The translations under genes were made by a program, and so were the position numbers. From the NCBI GenBank assembly GCA_964518765.1, contig CAZFJC010000010.1, positions 1-64,000 of the forward strand: a stretch of DNA of 64,000 nucleotides. Reading direction: 5' to 3'. Shown in pieces: positions 53,526 to 61,226 of this stretch (position 1 is its first letter; each line of letters starts with the position of its first letter). Under the pieces are notes generated by a model. That model made no database searches, was not told the DNA's origin, and saw only the letters and a program-made list of their open reading frames with translations. Origin of the DNA: CAZPNX01 sp964518765 (GTDB lineage Bacteria; Edwardsbacteria; AC1; EtOH8).

Positions 53526-54533
53526 ATGCCCACCGCCAAACAACTAAAGATCAAGCAGCCCCCGGTCCTCTTCGACCGCACCCAGGAGCTGATCGCCAAG
53601 CTGGAGGGCCACCTGGGTGGCCCCCTGGTCACCTACTGGAACAACCCACGGGGCGAGGTCTGCCACAACGATGTTTTGGCCTTCTACGAGCTGCTGGAGA
53701 AACTGGGACAGAGGGAGAGGATCTACCTCTTCATCAAGTCACATGGCGGCCACGGACAGGCCTCGCTGCGCATCGTGAACCTGCTCCGCAAATATTGCCG
53801 GGAGCTGGTGGCCCTGGTGCCGCTGGAATGCGCCTCGGCCGCCACCATGATGGCCCTGGGCGCCAACCGCATCCTGATGGGCCCCATGGCCTACCTGACG
53901 GCCATCGACACCTCGCTGACCCATGACCTGTCGCCCATCGACCGGGACAACGAGCGGGTCAGCGTTAGCCTGGACGAGCTCAATCGGGTGATCCGCCTAT
54001 GGCAGAAGGAGAAGGGCGATTCGGGCGACAACCCCTACAAGTCGCTTTACGCCTACGTCCATCCACTGGTGATCGGGGCGGTGGACCGGGCCGACTCCCT
54101 GTCCATCATGCTGTGCAAGGAACTGCTCTCCTATCACATCAAGGAGGAGGCGGTGGCCGAGCGCATCGCCCAGACTCTGAACTCCCGCTATCCCTCGCAC
54201 AGCTATCCCATCCTGTTGGAGGAGGCGGTCAGGATAGGATTGGAGGCAGAGCCCATGGACCGCAGGATCAATGACCTGCTGCTGGACCTCAACCAAACCT
54301 ATTCGGAGATGGGCCAGCGGGCCACCACCGACCTCAGCGAGATCAAGTCCCATGGCAACGAGATCCTCAACATCCTCGAGGCCGCCGGACTTCAGATCTT
54401 CTTCCAGCAGGATAAGGACTGGTTCTACCGCACCGAGGAACGGCGCTGGATCAGCCTCAACGACGAGAGCCGCTGGCGGCGAGTGGAGCGGGGCGACAAG
54501 GGGGTGAGGGTGACCACATTACATATCGCCTAA
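53526..54533 (+). CDS. Serine dehydrogenase proteinase family protein (ClpP/SppA-like fold)
   Basis: The 335-residue protein has the core of the SDH proteinase family (PF01972): IYLFIKSHGGHGQASLRIVN, PLECASAATMMALGANRILM (Ser likely nucleophile) and LTAIDTSLTHDLSPIDRDNE. The family is thought to act as membrane-associated proteases but substrates are unknown; this copy has no signal peptide or membrane helix. A C-terminal ~60-residue extension (QIFFQQDKDWFYRTEERRWI) is not part of the core. ATG 53526 lacks a good ribosome site; GTG 53493 is the other option. Another S49-type peptidase (SppA) lies 2.3 kb downstream. Confidence 0.75.
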   Translation: MPTAKQLKIKQPPVLFDRTQELIAKLEGHLGGPLVTYWNNPRGEVCHNDVLAFYELLEKLGQRERIYLFIKSHGGHGQASLRIVNLLRKYCRELVALVPLECASAATMMALGANRILMGPMAYLTAIDTSLTHDLSPIDRDNERVSVSLDELNRVIRLWQKEKGDSGDNPYKSLYAYVHPLVIGAVDRADSLSIMLCKELLSYHIKEEAVAERIAQTLNSRYPSHSYPILLEEAVRIGLEAEPMDRRINDLLLDLNQTYSEMGQRATTDLSEIKSHGNEILNILEAAGLQIFFQQDKDWFYRTEERRWISLNDESRWRRVERGDKGVRVTTLHIA

Positions 54534-54546
54534 GGCCGAAATGCAT

Positions 54547-54645
54547 TGTCACCCTGAGCCGGGCACCTGACCTGACAAACCGAACGGGTGACAACCAGCG
54601 CCATGCTTCAGCCGGCGGGGTAGGGGAGCTTTGCTCAGCATGACA
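54547..54645. repeat. TGTCACCCTGAGC inverted-repeat element
   Basis: TGTCACCCTGAGC (54547-54559) pairs with GCTCAGCATGACA (54633-54645), 11 of 13 positions complementary. Related TGTCATCCTGAG sequence occurs at 55508. Confidence 0.6.
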
Positions 54646-54695
54646 GACGATTCCGTTCGTCCCACAATCGATCGCAATAGAGTGAATTTCAGAAC

Positions 54696-55088
54696 ATGCG
54701 AAGAACCTTAAGCCCACTATCCATCATCCTGGCCCTCGCCCTGCTCTCCGGCCAGACGGCCATCAGCCAGGAGGCCCCGTCATTGCCGCGCCCGTCCAGG
54801 CAGGAGCAGGCCCCTGGGCAGACGGCCCTCGAAAGCGTCCCGGCCGATACCGCTTCAGTCCAGGAGCCGACCCCGGCGGCGCCTGCGGCCGATACCCTCA
54901 GGCCAACCCCGTTGCTCATGACAGTCGACTCGACAGCGTCGCCTAAGAAGCCCCTGAAGAAGCCGGGCGGCTTCAAGCCGCTGAAGATCAGGCTTGACAG
55001 GAACGGAAAGATATTCCTGGCGGCCACGGCTGTATTGATGGGAGCGGTGTACCTGTCCTATCAGTATTTCCGGAAGGACGTAAAATAG
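54696..55088 (+). CDS. Small exported protein with proline-rich middle and C-terminal membrane helix
   Basis: The 130-residue protein has a signal peptide (MRRTLSPLSIILALALLSGQ), a Pro/Ala/Thr-rich unstructured middle (residues ~25-100) and one hydrophobic helix near the end (IFLAATAVLMGAVYLSYQYF) followed by RKDVK. The layout suggests a protein with the middle outside the cytoplasm and a short positive tail inside. Family not recognised. Confidence 0.6.
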   Translation: MRRTLSPLSIILALALLSGQTAISQEAPSLPRPSRQEQAPGQTALESVPADTASVQEPTPAAPAADTLRPTPLLMTVDSTASPKKPLKKPGGFKPLKIRLDRNGKIFLAATAVLMGAVYLSYQYFRKDVK

Positions 55089-55179
55089 GGGCAGGCTATA
55101 TTACAAGCCATGCTGACCTCGTCGAATCATGGCAATATCTTTTGCGGGTTGGGACAGGCCCAGTATAACCGGTAGACGA

Positions 55180-55209
55180 AAAGCCCCGATGAGACCTCAT
55201 CGGGGCTTT
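55180..55209 (+). terminator. Terminator after the small membrane-protein gene
   Basis: AAAGCCCCGATGA (55180-55192) pairs with TCATCGGGGCTTT (55197-55209) around GACC. Confidence 0.8.
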
Positions 55210-55234
55210 GCCAAAGAAAAAGACGGCCAGCTCC

Positions 55235-55405
55235 TGGGGTAGGGTTACCGGGCTACCAAGTCTCCAGTCCTCCGATCTGTGGTTAGTACGGGTTACCGGG
55301 ATATTGGGATACCAAGTACCGTGTTCCAGGACTCCAAGTTATTGGGATACCGAGTTACCAGGTTGGGAAACCGGGTCTCCAAGATACCGCCAGGATAACT
55401 GGAGC
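55235..55405. repeat. Degenerate GGTTACCGGG/GATACCAAG minisatellite
   Basis: Loose units such as GGTTACCGGGCTACCAAG, GGTTACCGGGATATTGGGAT, ACCAAGTACC, GATACCGAGTTACCAGG recur for ~170 bases. The open frame at 55208-55624 runs through it and has no protein features. Confidence 0.7.
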
Positions 55406-55634
55406 TGGCCGTCATATTATCTAAAGAGCCTTTTTCTTTATCCCATAGGCATTATAACTCTGGAACAGGGTTTTGTCAAGAGAAATCTGAAAATTTTTTA
55501 CTTTTTCTGTCATCCTGAGAAAGGCTTCCTACTTGGCGAATTGGAGGATGAGTCTGCTCGGCCATCATCCCTCGACCTAGCGGGCAAGGGATTTCCCCGG
55601 GATGACATCATGTTTTCCGGATAGCAATTAGTGG
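55406..55634. other. Gene-free region with TGTCATCCTGAG element
   Basis: Apart from TGTCATCCTGAG at 55508-55519 and its rough inverted partner GGGATGACA (55600-55608), nothing recognisable was seen. The element resembles that at 54547. Confidence 0.5.
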
Positions 55635-55663
55635 TTGCAAAAGCCCGGCCAAAGGTCTATAAT
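55635..55663 (+). promoter_or_regulatory. ispG promoter giving a leaderless mRNA
   Basis: TTGCAA (55635-55640), 17-base spacer, TATAAT (55658-55663). The expected first transcribed base is at about 55670, the A of the ATG. Confidence 0.85.
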
Positions 55664-55669
55664 ATCGAC

Positions 55670-56767
55670 ATGGGCCGGGAGATGTTGCCGAAAAGACGGC
55701 GGACCAGGCAGGTGGCGGTGGGGCCAGTGAAGATCGGGGGCGGGGCTCCGGTCTCCATCCAGTCCATGGCCAACACCGACACCCGGGATGTGCGGGCCAC
55801 CGTGTCGCAGATCAGGAGGCTGGCCGCGGCCGGTTGCGAGATAGTACGGCTGGCGGTGCCCGACATGGAGGCGGCTCGAGCCCTGAGGTTGATACGCGGC
55901 CTGACGATCATGCCCCTGGTGGCCGACATTCATTTCGACCACCGGCTAGCCCTGGCCGCCCTGAAGGCCGGCGCCGACAAGCTGAGAATAAACCCGGGAA
56001 ATATCGGCTCGCAGACCAAGATCCGGGAGATCGTAAAAGCAGCCAAGGGCAGGGGGGTGCCTATCCGCATCGGGGTCAACGCCGGCTCGCTGGAGAAGGA
56101 CATCCTCTCGAGGCATGGCCGGCCCACGGCCCGAGGCATGGTGGAGAGTGCCCTGAGGCATGTCGGCCTCTTGGAGAAGCTGGGCTTTGAGGACATCGTG
56201 GTCTCGCTCAAAGGTTCGGACGTGTCCATGACCATCCAAGCCTGTCGCCTTTTCTCGTCTAAGTCCGATTACCCCCTGCACCTGGGCATCACCGAGGCCG
56301 GTACCGCCTTCGCCGGAGCGGTGCGCTCGGCGGTCGGGATGGGAACCCTGCTGGCCGAGGGCATCGGAGATACGATCCGGGTGTCGCTGGCCGGCGATCC
56401 GGCCGAGGAGGTGCGGACCGCCAAGATAATCCTGCAGGCATTGGGGCTACGGCGATTCGGGCCGACCGTCATCGCCTGCCCCACCTGCGGGCGCTGCCGC
56501 ATCGATGTGGCCGGCATCGCCGACCGGGTAGAGCGCGGGCTGTCGCGCCTAGGGGCCCCGCTGACAGTGGCGGTGATGGGCTGCGCCGTCAACGGCCCGG
56601 GCGAGGCCCGGGAGGCCGACCTGGGGATCGCCGGCGGCAATCGGGAGGGCCTGCTCTTCATGAAAGGCCGGATAGTTTGCCGGGTGCCAGAGCGGGAGAT
56701 GGCCGAGCGACTGTTGAAGGAGGCCTTCCGCCTGGCCGGTAATGCAGGGCCGGAACGGGGAGATTAA
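55670..56767 (+). CDS. ispG: 4-hydroxy-3-methylbut-2-enyl diphosphate synthase (IspG)
   Basis: IspG carries out the penultimate MEP-pathway step with a [4Fe-4S] cluster. The 365-residue protein has VKIGGGAPVSIQSMANTDTR, VVSLKGSDV and LGITEAGTAFAG, and the C-terminal cluster motif with CPTCGRCRIDV and GCAVNGPGEAREADLGIAGG. Length fits the short bacterial type. The start is ATG 55670, placed by the promoter at the first transcribed base; the in-frame GTG at 55631 lies upstream of the -35 box and cannot be the start. IspH lies 7 kb upstream. Confidence 0.96.
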   Translation: MGREMLPKRRRTRQVAVGPVKIGGGAPVSIQSMANTDTRDVRATVSQIRRLAAAGCEIVRLAVPDMEAARALRLIRGLTIMPLVADIHFDHRLALAALKAGADKLRINPGNIGSQTKIREIVKAAKGRGVPIRIGVNAGSLEKDILSRHGRPTARGMVESALRHVGLLEKLGFEDIVVSLKGSDVSMTIQACRLFSSKSDYPLHLGITEAGTAFAGAVRSAVGMGTLLAEGIGDTIRVSLAGDPAEEVRTAKIILQALGLRRFGPTVIACPTCGRCRIDVAGIADRVERGLSRLGAPLTVAVMGCAVNGPGEAREADLGIAGGNREGLLFMKGRIVCRVPEREMAERLLKEAFRLAGNAGPERGD

Positions 56768-56785
56768 AAAACAGCAATTAAGGGG

Positions 56786-57673
56786 ATGTCGACTATGGCC
56801 TCCGGCAAGAAGGCACTTTTCATAACCCTGGCGGCCCTGGCCGGGCTGGCACTGGCGGCGTTCGTAGCCGTGACGGTGGCGGCCGCCCTGACCGGCGGGG
56901 ACATGGAGCCTGGCTTTGGCAGCGGGGTAGGGCTGGTGGAGGTGCTGGGCCCCATCTACTCCTCTGAGGAGCCGGTGAGACTGCTCAACAAGTACCGAGA
57001 CAGCAAACAGGTCAAGGCGGTGGTGCTGAGGATCGACAGCCCGGGCGGGGGGGTGGCCGCCTCCCAGGAGATCTACGAGGCGGTGTGGAGGGTGAGGGAC
57101 AGCAAGCCGGTGGTCTGCTCCATGGGCAAGGTGGCGGCCTCGGGCGGATATTACATCGCCTGTGCCTGCGACACCATCATGGCCAATCCCGGCACCCTGA
57201 CCGGCTCCATCGGCGCCCTGATGGAGTTCTGGAACGCCGAGGAGCTCATCAGGAAGGTCGGGCTGCGCTTCGAGGTGGTCAAGGCGGGCGAGGTCAAGGA
57301 CGTCGGCTCTATATCGCGACGGATGACTCCGGCCGAACGGGCCATGCTCCAGGCCATGCTGGACGACGTCCACCTGCAGTTCATGGAGGCGGTGGCCGAC
57401 GGCCGGGGCATCGACCTCGACTCCCTGCGGCCCTACGCCGACGGCCGGGTGTTTACCGGCAGGCAGGCCTGGTCCCTGGGGCTGGTGGACACGCTGGGGA
57501 CGCTGGACGACGCCATCTCGCTGGCCGGCAGGATGGGGGGGCTCAAGGATCCGCCGCGGGTCATCAAGGAGAGAAAGCGGAAGCGCAGCCTCTATGACCT
57601 TCTGTTTGATTTCGGCGAGACGGCCACCAAGCTGGATAAGGGACAGGTGGGGCTGAAGTATCAGCTGAGGTGA
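56786..57673 (+). CDS. sppA: Signal peptide peptidase SppA, short form
   Basis: The 295-residue protein has one N-terminal membrane helix (ALFITLAALAGLALAAFVAV) and an S49 protease domain: VVLRIDSPGGGVAASQEIYE, catalytic Ser119 in GKVAASGGYYIACACD and Lys171 in AGEVKDVGS. It degrades cleaved signal peptides in the membrane. It is half the length of E. coli SppA and so would form the eight-subunit ring typical of short forms. It starts 18 bases after ispG. Confidence 0.93.
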   Translation: MSTMASGKKALFITLAALAGLALAAFVAVTVAAALTGGDMEPGFGSGVGLVEVLGPIYSSEEPVRLLNKYRDSKQVKAVVLRIDSPGGGVAASQEIYEAVWRVRDSKPVVCSMGKVAASGGYYIACACDTIMANPGTLTGSIGALMEFWNAEELIRKVGLRFEVVKAGEVKDVGSISRRMTPAERAMLQAMLDDVHLQFMEAVADGRGIDLDSLRPYADGRVFTGRQAWSLGLVDTLGTLDDAISLAGRMGGLKDPPRVIKERKRKRSLYDLLFDFGETATKLDKGQVGLKYQLR

Positions 57674-57698
57674 AGAGAAGGAATGGACGGGGCATTCC

Positions 57699-57728
57699 TT
57701 GACAGATCGGAGTTAAAACTGGTAAAAT
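57699..57728 (+). promoter_or_regulatory. Promoter of the tRNA-Cys/Leu genes
   Basis: TTGACA (57699-57704), 18-base spacer, TAAAAT (57723-57728), ~110 bases before tRNA-Cys. Confidence 0.65.
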
Positions 57729-57838
57729 TGGTCAATGGGACGGACCTTTAACTCTTTTGCATCAATAAGAGACAGACTCGGGACAGGCTCCAGCCAGGCA
57801 GGGGATCAGCCTCAGGGCGGGGACGTCATTATAAGTCA

Positions 57839-57913
57839 GGCGGCTTAGCCAAGTGGTAAGGCGACGGTCTGCAAAACCGTTATTCAGCGGTTCGAACCCG
57901 CTAGCCGCCTCCA
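57839..57913 (+). tRNA. tRNA-Cys(GCA)
   Basis: Acceptor GGCGGCT (57839-57845) with AGCCGCC (57903-57909), CCA encoded. Anticodon stem ACGGT/ACCGT, anticodon GCA at 57871-57873. Confidence 0.97.
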
Positions 57914-57923
57914 TTTTATCCCG

Positions 57924-57978
57924 CAGAGGCGTAGAGACATAAGAAGATCTAAACTTAGAGCCTTAGTGTCTTTGTGAG
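57924..57978. repeat. GACATAAG/CTTAGTGTC inverted repeat between tRNA genes
   Basis: GGCGTAGAGACATAAG and CTTAGTGTCTTTGTG form an imperfect inverted repeat related to the element at 38904-38955. Confidence 0.45.
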
Positions 57979-57987
57979 AGCTCCAAT

Positions 57988-58075
57988 GCCGGGGTGGCGG
58001 AACTGGTAGACGCAAGGGACTTAAAATCCCTCGTCCCCAAAGGACGTGTCGGTTCGATTCCGACCCTCGGCACCA
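57988..58075 (+). tRNA. tRNA-Leu(TAA)
   Basis: Acceptor GCCGGGG (57988-57994) with CCTCGGC (58065-58071) including one G-T pair, then ACCA. A long variable arm (CGTCCCCAAAGGACG) is present. Anticodon stem AGGGA/TCCCT, anticodon TAA at 58022-58024. Confidence 0.97.
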
Positions 58076-58131
58076 GATCGCCCAAGGCGGAGCGGGATGG
58101 TTTTCCGCACGGTCTTCGGGACATTGACCGC

Positions 58132-58160
58132 TTGACTTGCCGCTCTTTTTTTAATATAAT
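58132..58160 (+). promoter_or_regulatory. Promoter of tRNA-Gly(GCC)
   Basis: TTGACT (58132-58137), 17-base spacer, TATAAT (58155-58160), ten bases before the tRNA. Confidence 0.88.
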
Positions 58161-58170
58161 TATTAAAGTG

Positions 58171-58246
58171 GCGGGCGTAATTCAGCAGCTAGAATGCCAC
58201 CTTGCCAAGGTGGAAGTCGAGGGTGCGAATCCCTTCGCCCGCTCCA
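58171..58246 (+). tRNA. tRNA-Gly(GCC)
   Basis: Acceptor GCGGGCG (58171-58177) with CGCCCGC (58236-58242), CCA encoded. Anticodon stem CCACC/GGTGG, anticodon GCC at 58204-58206. Confidence 0.97.
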
Positions 58247-58257
58247 ATGACCTTCGG

Positions 58258-58289
58258 AAATCCCTCCCCAAAGGGGCAGGGATTTTTTT
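58258..58289 (+). terminator. Terminator of tRNA-Gly(GCC)
   Basis: AAATCCCT-CCCC (58258-58269) pairs with GGGG-C-AGGGATTT (58273-58285), followed by TTTT. Confidence 0.88.
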
Positions 58290-58306
58290 CTTAATGATAT
58301 ATCCAC

Positions 58307-58335
58307 TTGCAACATATTGTTTTTTTTGATAAAAT
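58307..58335 (+). promoter_or_regulatory. Promoter of the second oxidoreductase operon
   Basis: TTGCAA (58307-58312), 17-base spacer, TAAAAT (58330-58335). GGGGGAG lies at 58361-58367 before the ATG at 58373. Confidence 0.75.
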
Positions 58336-58372
58336 TAAGTTTCACATTACGAAGACACAAGGGGGAGTCATC

Positions 58373-58576
58373 ATGCCCGAGATCAAGGTGAACGAGCAAT
58401 TGTGCAAGGGCTGCGAGCTCTGCACCTCGGCCTGCCCCAAGCAGTGCATCGCTATGTCCGACAAGTTCTCCGTCACCGGCTACTACCCGGCCATGCTGGC
58501 CAAATCGGATTGTTGCATCGGCTGCGGCCTGTGCGCTCAGATCTGCCCGGACCTGGCCATCGAAGTCTACAAATGA
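58373..58576 (+). CDS. 2-oxoacid:ferredoxin oxidoreductase (Vor/Kor type), delta ferredoxin subunit
   Basis: The 67-residue protein is almost entirely two [4Fe-4S] motifs: CKGCELCTSACP and CIGCGLCAQICP. It opens an operon with the order delta-alpha-beta-gamma, which is usual for 2-oxoglutarate or branched-chain 2-oxoacid enzymes. The ATG is set by GGGGGAG. An AT-rich inverted repeat separates it from the alpha gene. Confidence 0.92.
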   Translation: MPEIKVNEQLCKGCELCTSACPKQCIAMSDKFSVTGYYPAMLAKSDCCIGCGLCAQICPDLAIEVYK

Positions 58577-58647
58577 ACAAATAACAAAATCCAAAGTCAA
58601 AGCACCAAAATGGGTTTTGGGATTTTGGTGTATGTGATTTTGAACTT
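58576..58647. repeat. AT-rich inverted repeat between delta and alpha genes
   Basis: The left arm (58576-58611, containing AACAAAATCCAAAGTC) and the right arm (58612-58647, containing GATTTTGGTG and GTGATTTTGAACTT) are complementary with mismatches. It is similar to the elements at 4355 and 48293. Confidence 0.7.
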
Positions 58648-58664
58648 ACAGCGGAGTTGTCAGA

Positions 58665-59855
58665 ATGGGTGAGAAGATCCTGATGAAGGGCAACGAGGCC
58701 TTGGCCGAGGGGGCCATAAGGGCCGGCTGCCGCTTCTTCGCCGGCTACCCCATCACCCCCCAGAACGAGGTGCCTGAGTACATGTCCTGGCGCCTGCCCG
58801 ATGAGGGGGGCACCTTCATCCAGGCCGAGTCCGAAGTGGCGGCCATCAACATGATCTACGGCGCGGCCTCGACCGGCATTCGGGCCATGACCTCGTCGTC
58901 CAGCCCGGGCATCAGCCTCAAGCAGGAGGGCATTTCCTACTGCGCCGGGGCCGACCTCCCGTTCTTCTACGCCAACGTGGTCAGGGGCGGCCCGGGGCTG
59001 GGCAACATCGCCGCCTCCCAGGGCGACTACCACCAGTCGGTGCGGGGCGGTGGGCACGGAGACTATCGGGTAATTGTGCTGGCACCCAATTCGGTGGACG
59101 AGATGGCCAACTTTCCCCGCAAGTGCTACGAGCTGGCCTTTAAATACCGCATGCCTTCGATGATCCTGGCCGACGGCATCCTGGGGCAGATGATGGAGCC
59201 GGTCGAGTTCAAGTCGGAGCCGGTCGATCCCAAAACTCTCAAAGAGGCGGGCTGGGAGCTGGGGGTGGCCAAAGGCCGGGGCAAGCGTATCGTGCGCTCC
59301 TACGACCTGCGCGAGGGCGAGCTGGAGAAGATAAACGCCGCCCGGCTGAAGAAGTATCGGGAGATCGAGGAGAAGGAGGTGCTGTTCGAGGCCAGGCAGT
59401 GCGAGGACGCTGAGCTGGTGGTGGTGGCCTACGGGACCTCGTCGCGCATCGCCGCCGCCGCCGTCAAGATGGCCCGGGACCGGGGGATGAAGGTCGGACT
59501 TTTCCGTCCCATCACCCTATGGCCCTTCCCCAAAAAGCAGTTGGCCCGGCTGGCCGAGAAGGCTAAAAGATTCCTGGTGGTGGAGATGAGCATGGGCCAG
59601 TTCGTGGATGACGTCAGGCTGGCGGTCTGCGGCCAGATCGAGGTAGACCTCTACGCCAGGCCGGCCGGGATCCCCTCGAGCGAGGAGGTCTTCGCCGCGC
59701 TGGAGAAATCCTATAAATCGACGGCCTCAACCAGGACAGCCTCGGCCGCCGTAAAGCCGGGAAAGCCTAGGGGCAAGCCGGGACGGCCCAGGAAGAAGGC
59801 GGTCCGCAAGGTGGGCCGACCGGCCAGGAAGTCCAAGAAAGGAGGGCGTAGGTAA
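58665..59855 (+). CDS. 2-oxoacid:ferredoxin oxidoreductase (Vor/Kor type), alpha subunit with basic AT-hook-like tail
   Basis: The first ~350 of 396 residues are a standard alpha subunit: MKGNEALAEGAIRAGCRFFA, GYPITPQNEVPEYMSWRLPD, ESEVAAINMIYGAASTGIRA and MTSSSSPGISLKQEG. Residues 351-396 are an added tail of Lys, Arg, Pro and Gly with GRPRKK (373-378) and GRPARK (384-389), the core of AT-hook DNA-binding motifs. The pyruvate-type alpha subunit in this window has no such tail. The enzyme would oxidise a 2-oxoacid such as 2-oxoglutarate or a branched-chain 2-oxoacid to acyl-CoA. The tail's role is unknown. The gene's stop overlaps the beta start (TAATG). Confidence 0.92.
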   Translation: MGEKILMKGNEALAEGAIRAGCRFFAGYPITPQNEVPEYMSWRLPDEGGTFIQAESEVAAINMIYGAASTGIRAMTSSSSPGISLKQEGISYCAGADLPFFYANVVRGGPGLGNIAASQGDYHQSVRGGGHGDYRVIVLAPNSVDEMANFPRKCYELAFKYRMPSMILADGILGQMMEPVEFKSEPVDPKTLKEAGWELGVAKGRGKRIVRSYDLREGELEKINAARLKKYREIEEKEVLFEARQCEDAELVVVAYGTSSRIAAAAVKMARDRGMKVGLFRPITLWPFPKKQLARLAEKAKRFLVVEMSMGQFVDDVRLAVCGQIEVDLYARPAGIPSSEEVFAALEKSYKSTASTRTASAAVKPGKPRGKPGRPRKKAVRKVGRPARKSKKGGRR

Positions 59856-60622
59856 TGGAGAAGATCACCAAATGGCCGGCCGGCTTGGTCGAGATGCCAC
59901 TGCGGTACTGCCCGGGCTGCGGTCACGGCATCGTCCACCGCATCGTGGGTGAGTGCCTGGAGGAGCTGGGCATCAGGGAACGAACGGTGGGGGTGGCCCC
60001 GGTGGGCTGCTCGGTCTTCGCCGATGATTACTTCAACTGCGACATGATCCAGGGCCCGCATGGAAGAGGCCCGGCCATCGCCACCGGCATCAAGCGCTCC
60101 AAGCCTGAATGCATCGTCTTCTCCTACCAGGGGGACGGAGACCTGGCTTCAATCGGCATGGCCGAGACCATCCACTCGGCCGCCCGCTCCGAGAATATCA
60201 CCATCATCTTCATCAATAACGCCATCTACGGCATGACCGGGGGCCAGATGGCCCCGACCACCCTCATCGGCCAGAAGGCCTCCACCTGCCCCCGGGGCCG
60301 CGATCCCAAGGCCAACGGCTATCCCATCCGCATCTGCGAGCTGCTGCAATCTTTGGAAGGGGCCTCGTACCTGGAGCGGACCTCGGTCCACACCGCCCAG
60401 AACGTCATCAAGACCAAGAAGGCCATCAAGCGGGCCTTCCAAAATCAGATCGAGGGCAAGGGCTTCTCCTTGGTGGAGGTGCTGTCTATGTGCCCCACCG
60501 GCTGGGAGACGACACCGCTCAACTCGCTGAAATACATAGCCGACAAGATGATACCGCTCTACCCGCTGGGCGTCTACCGCTCTCCGGAGCAGAGGGAGCA
60601 GAAGGAAGGAGGTGCCGCCTGA
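59855..60622 (+). CDS. 2-oxoacid:ferredoxin oxidoreductase (Vor/Kor type), beta subunit
   Basis: The 255-residue protein has the thiamine-diphosphate region SYQGDGDLASIGMAETIHSA and INNAIYGMTGGQMAPTTLIG, which are diagnostic of the VorA/KorB type. CPGCGHGIVHRIV near the N-terminus may take part in cluster binding. Substrate (2-oxoglutarate or branched-chain 2-oxoacid) cannot be decided from motifs alone. It overlaps both neighbours by one or a few bases. Confidence 0.93.
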   Translation: MEKITKWPAGLVEMPLRYCPGCGHGIVHRIVGECLEELGIRERTVGVAPVGCSVFADDYFNCDMIQGPHGRGPAIATGIKRSKPECIVFSYQGDGDLASIGMAETIHSAARSENITIIFINNAIYGMTGGQMAPTTLIGQKASTCPRGRDPKANGYPIRICELLQSLEGASYLERTSVHTAQNVIKTKKAIKRAFQNQIEGKGFSLVEVLSMCPTGWETTPLNSLKYIADKMIPLYPLGVYRSPEQREQKEGGAA

Positions 60623-61161
60623 TGTATCAGGGAATTCGCATGTCCGGATTCGGCGGCCAGGGGGTGATCTCGGCCGGGATCCTGCTGGCCCAGGCCGGAC
60701 TTTTAGAGGGCAAGAACGTCTCCTGGTTTCCGGCCTACGGGGCCGAGATGCGCGGGGGCACGGCCAACTGCTCGGTGGTGGTGGCCGATGACGAGGTGTC
60801 TTCGCCAATCGTCTCCAGGCCGGACACGGCCGTGGTTCTAAACGAACCCAGCCTGGCCAAGTTCGAGCCCATGGTCAAGCCGGGGGGGCTGCTGATAGTC
60901 AACTCCTCGCTGATCAACACCAAGCCCAAGCGTACCGATATTAAGGTGGCCCTGGTGCCGTGCAACGCCATCGCCCAGGAGCTGGGCAGCATCAAGGTCG
61001 CCAATATGGTGGCCCTGGGGGCCCTGGCCGGGCTGACCGGGGCGGTCAGCGTCGAATCTATCGCCAAGGCGCTGCCCAAGGTATTCAAACGAGCCAAGCC
61101 GGAGATATTGGAGCTCAACATCAAAGCCCTGCGCCGGGGGGCCGAGGCCAAGGCGCAATAA
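60622..61161 (+). CDS. 2-oxoacid:ferredoxin oxidoreductase (Vor/Kor type), gamma subunit
   Basis: The 179-residue protein begins MYQGIRMSGFGGQGVISAGI and contains FPAYGAEMRGGTANCSVVVA, the gamma-domain signature of Vor/Kor enzymes. The ATG at 60622 overlaps the beta stop. A strong terminator follows at 61181, ending the operon. Confidence 0.93.
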   Translation: MYQGIRMSGFGGQGVISAGILLAQAGLLEGKNVSWFPAYGAEMRGGTANCSVVVADDEVSSPIVSRPDTAVVLNEPSLAKFEPMVKPGGLLIVNSSLINTKPKRTDIKVALVPCNAIAQELGSIKVANMVALGALAGLTGAVSVESIAKALPKVFKRAKPEILELNIKALRRGAEAKAQ

Positions 61162-61180
61162 ACGACCCGATATTGGGGGG

Positions 61181-61216
61181 ATGGGCGGGTGGGGAACCCG
61201 CCCATGTCTTTTTTTT
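61181..61216 (+). terminator. Terminator of the Vor/Kor operon
   Basis: ATGGGCGGGT (61181-61190) and ACCCGCCCAT (61196-61205) form a perfect stem around GGGGA, followed by an uninterrupted T run from 61208. Confidence 0.95.
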
Positions 61217-61226
61217 GTGACAACCC

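Noticed and set aside
55208..55624. 138-codon open frame
   Set aside because: It consists of the GGTTACC minisatellite and the TGTCATCCTGAG element; no ribosome site or protein features.
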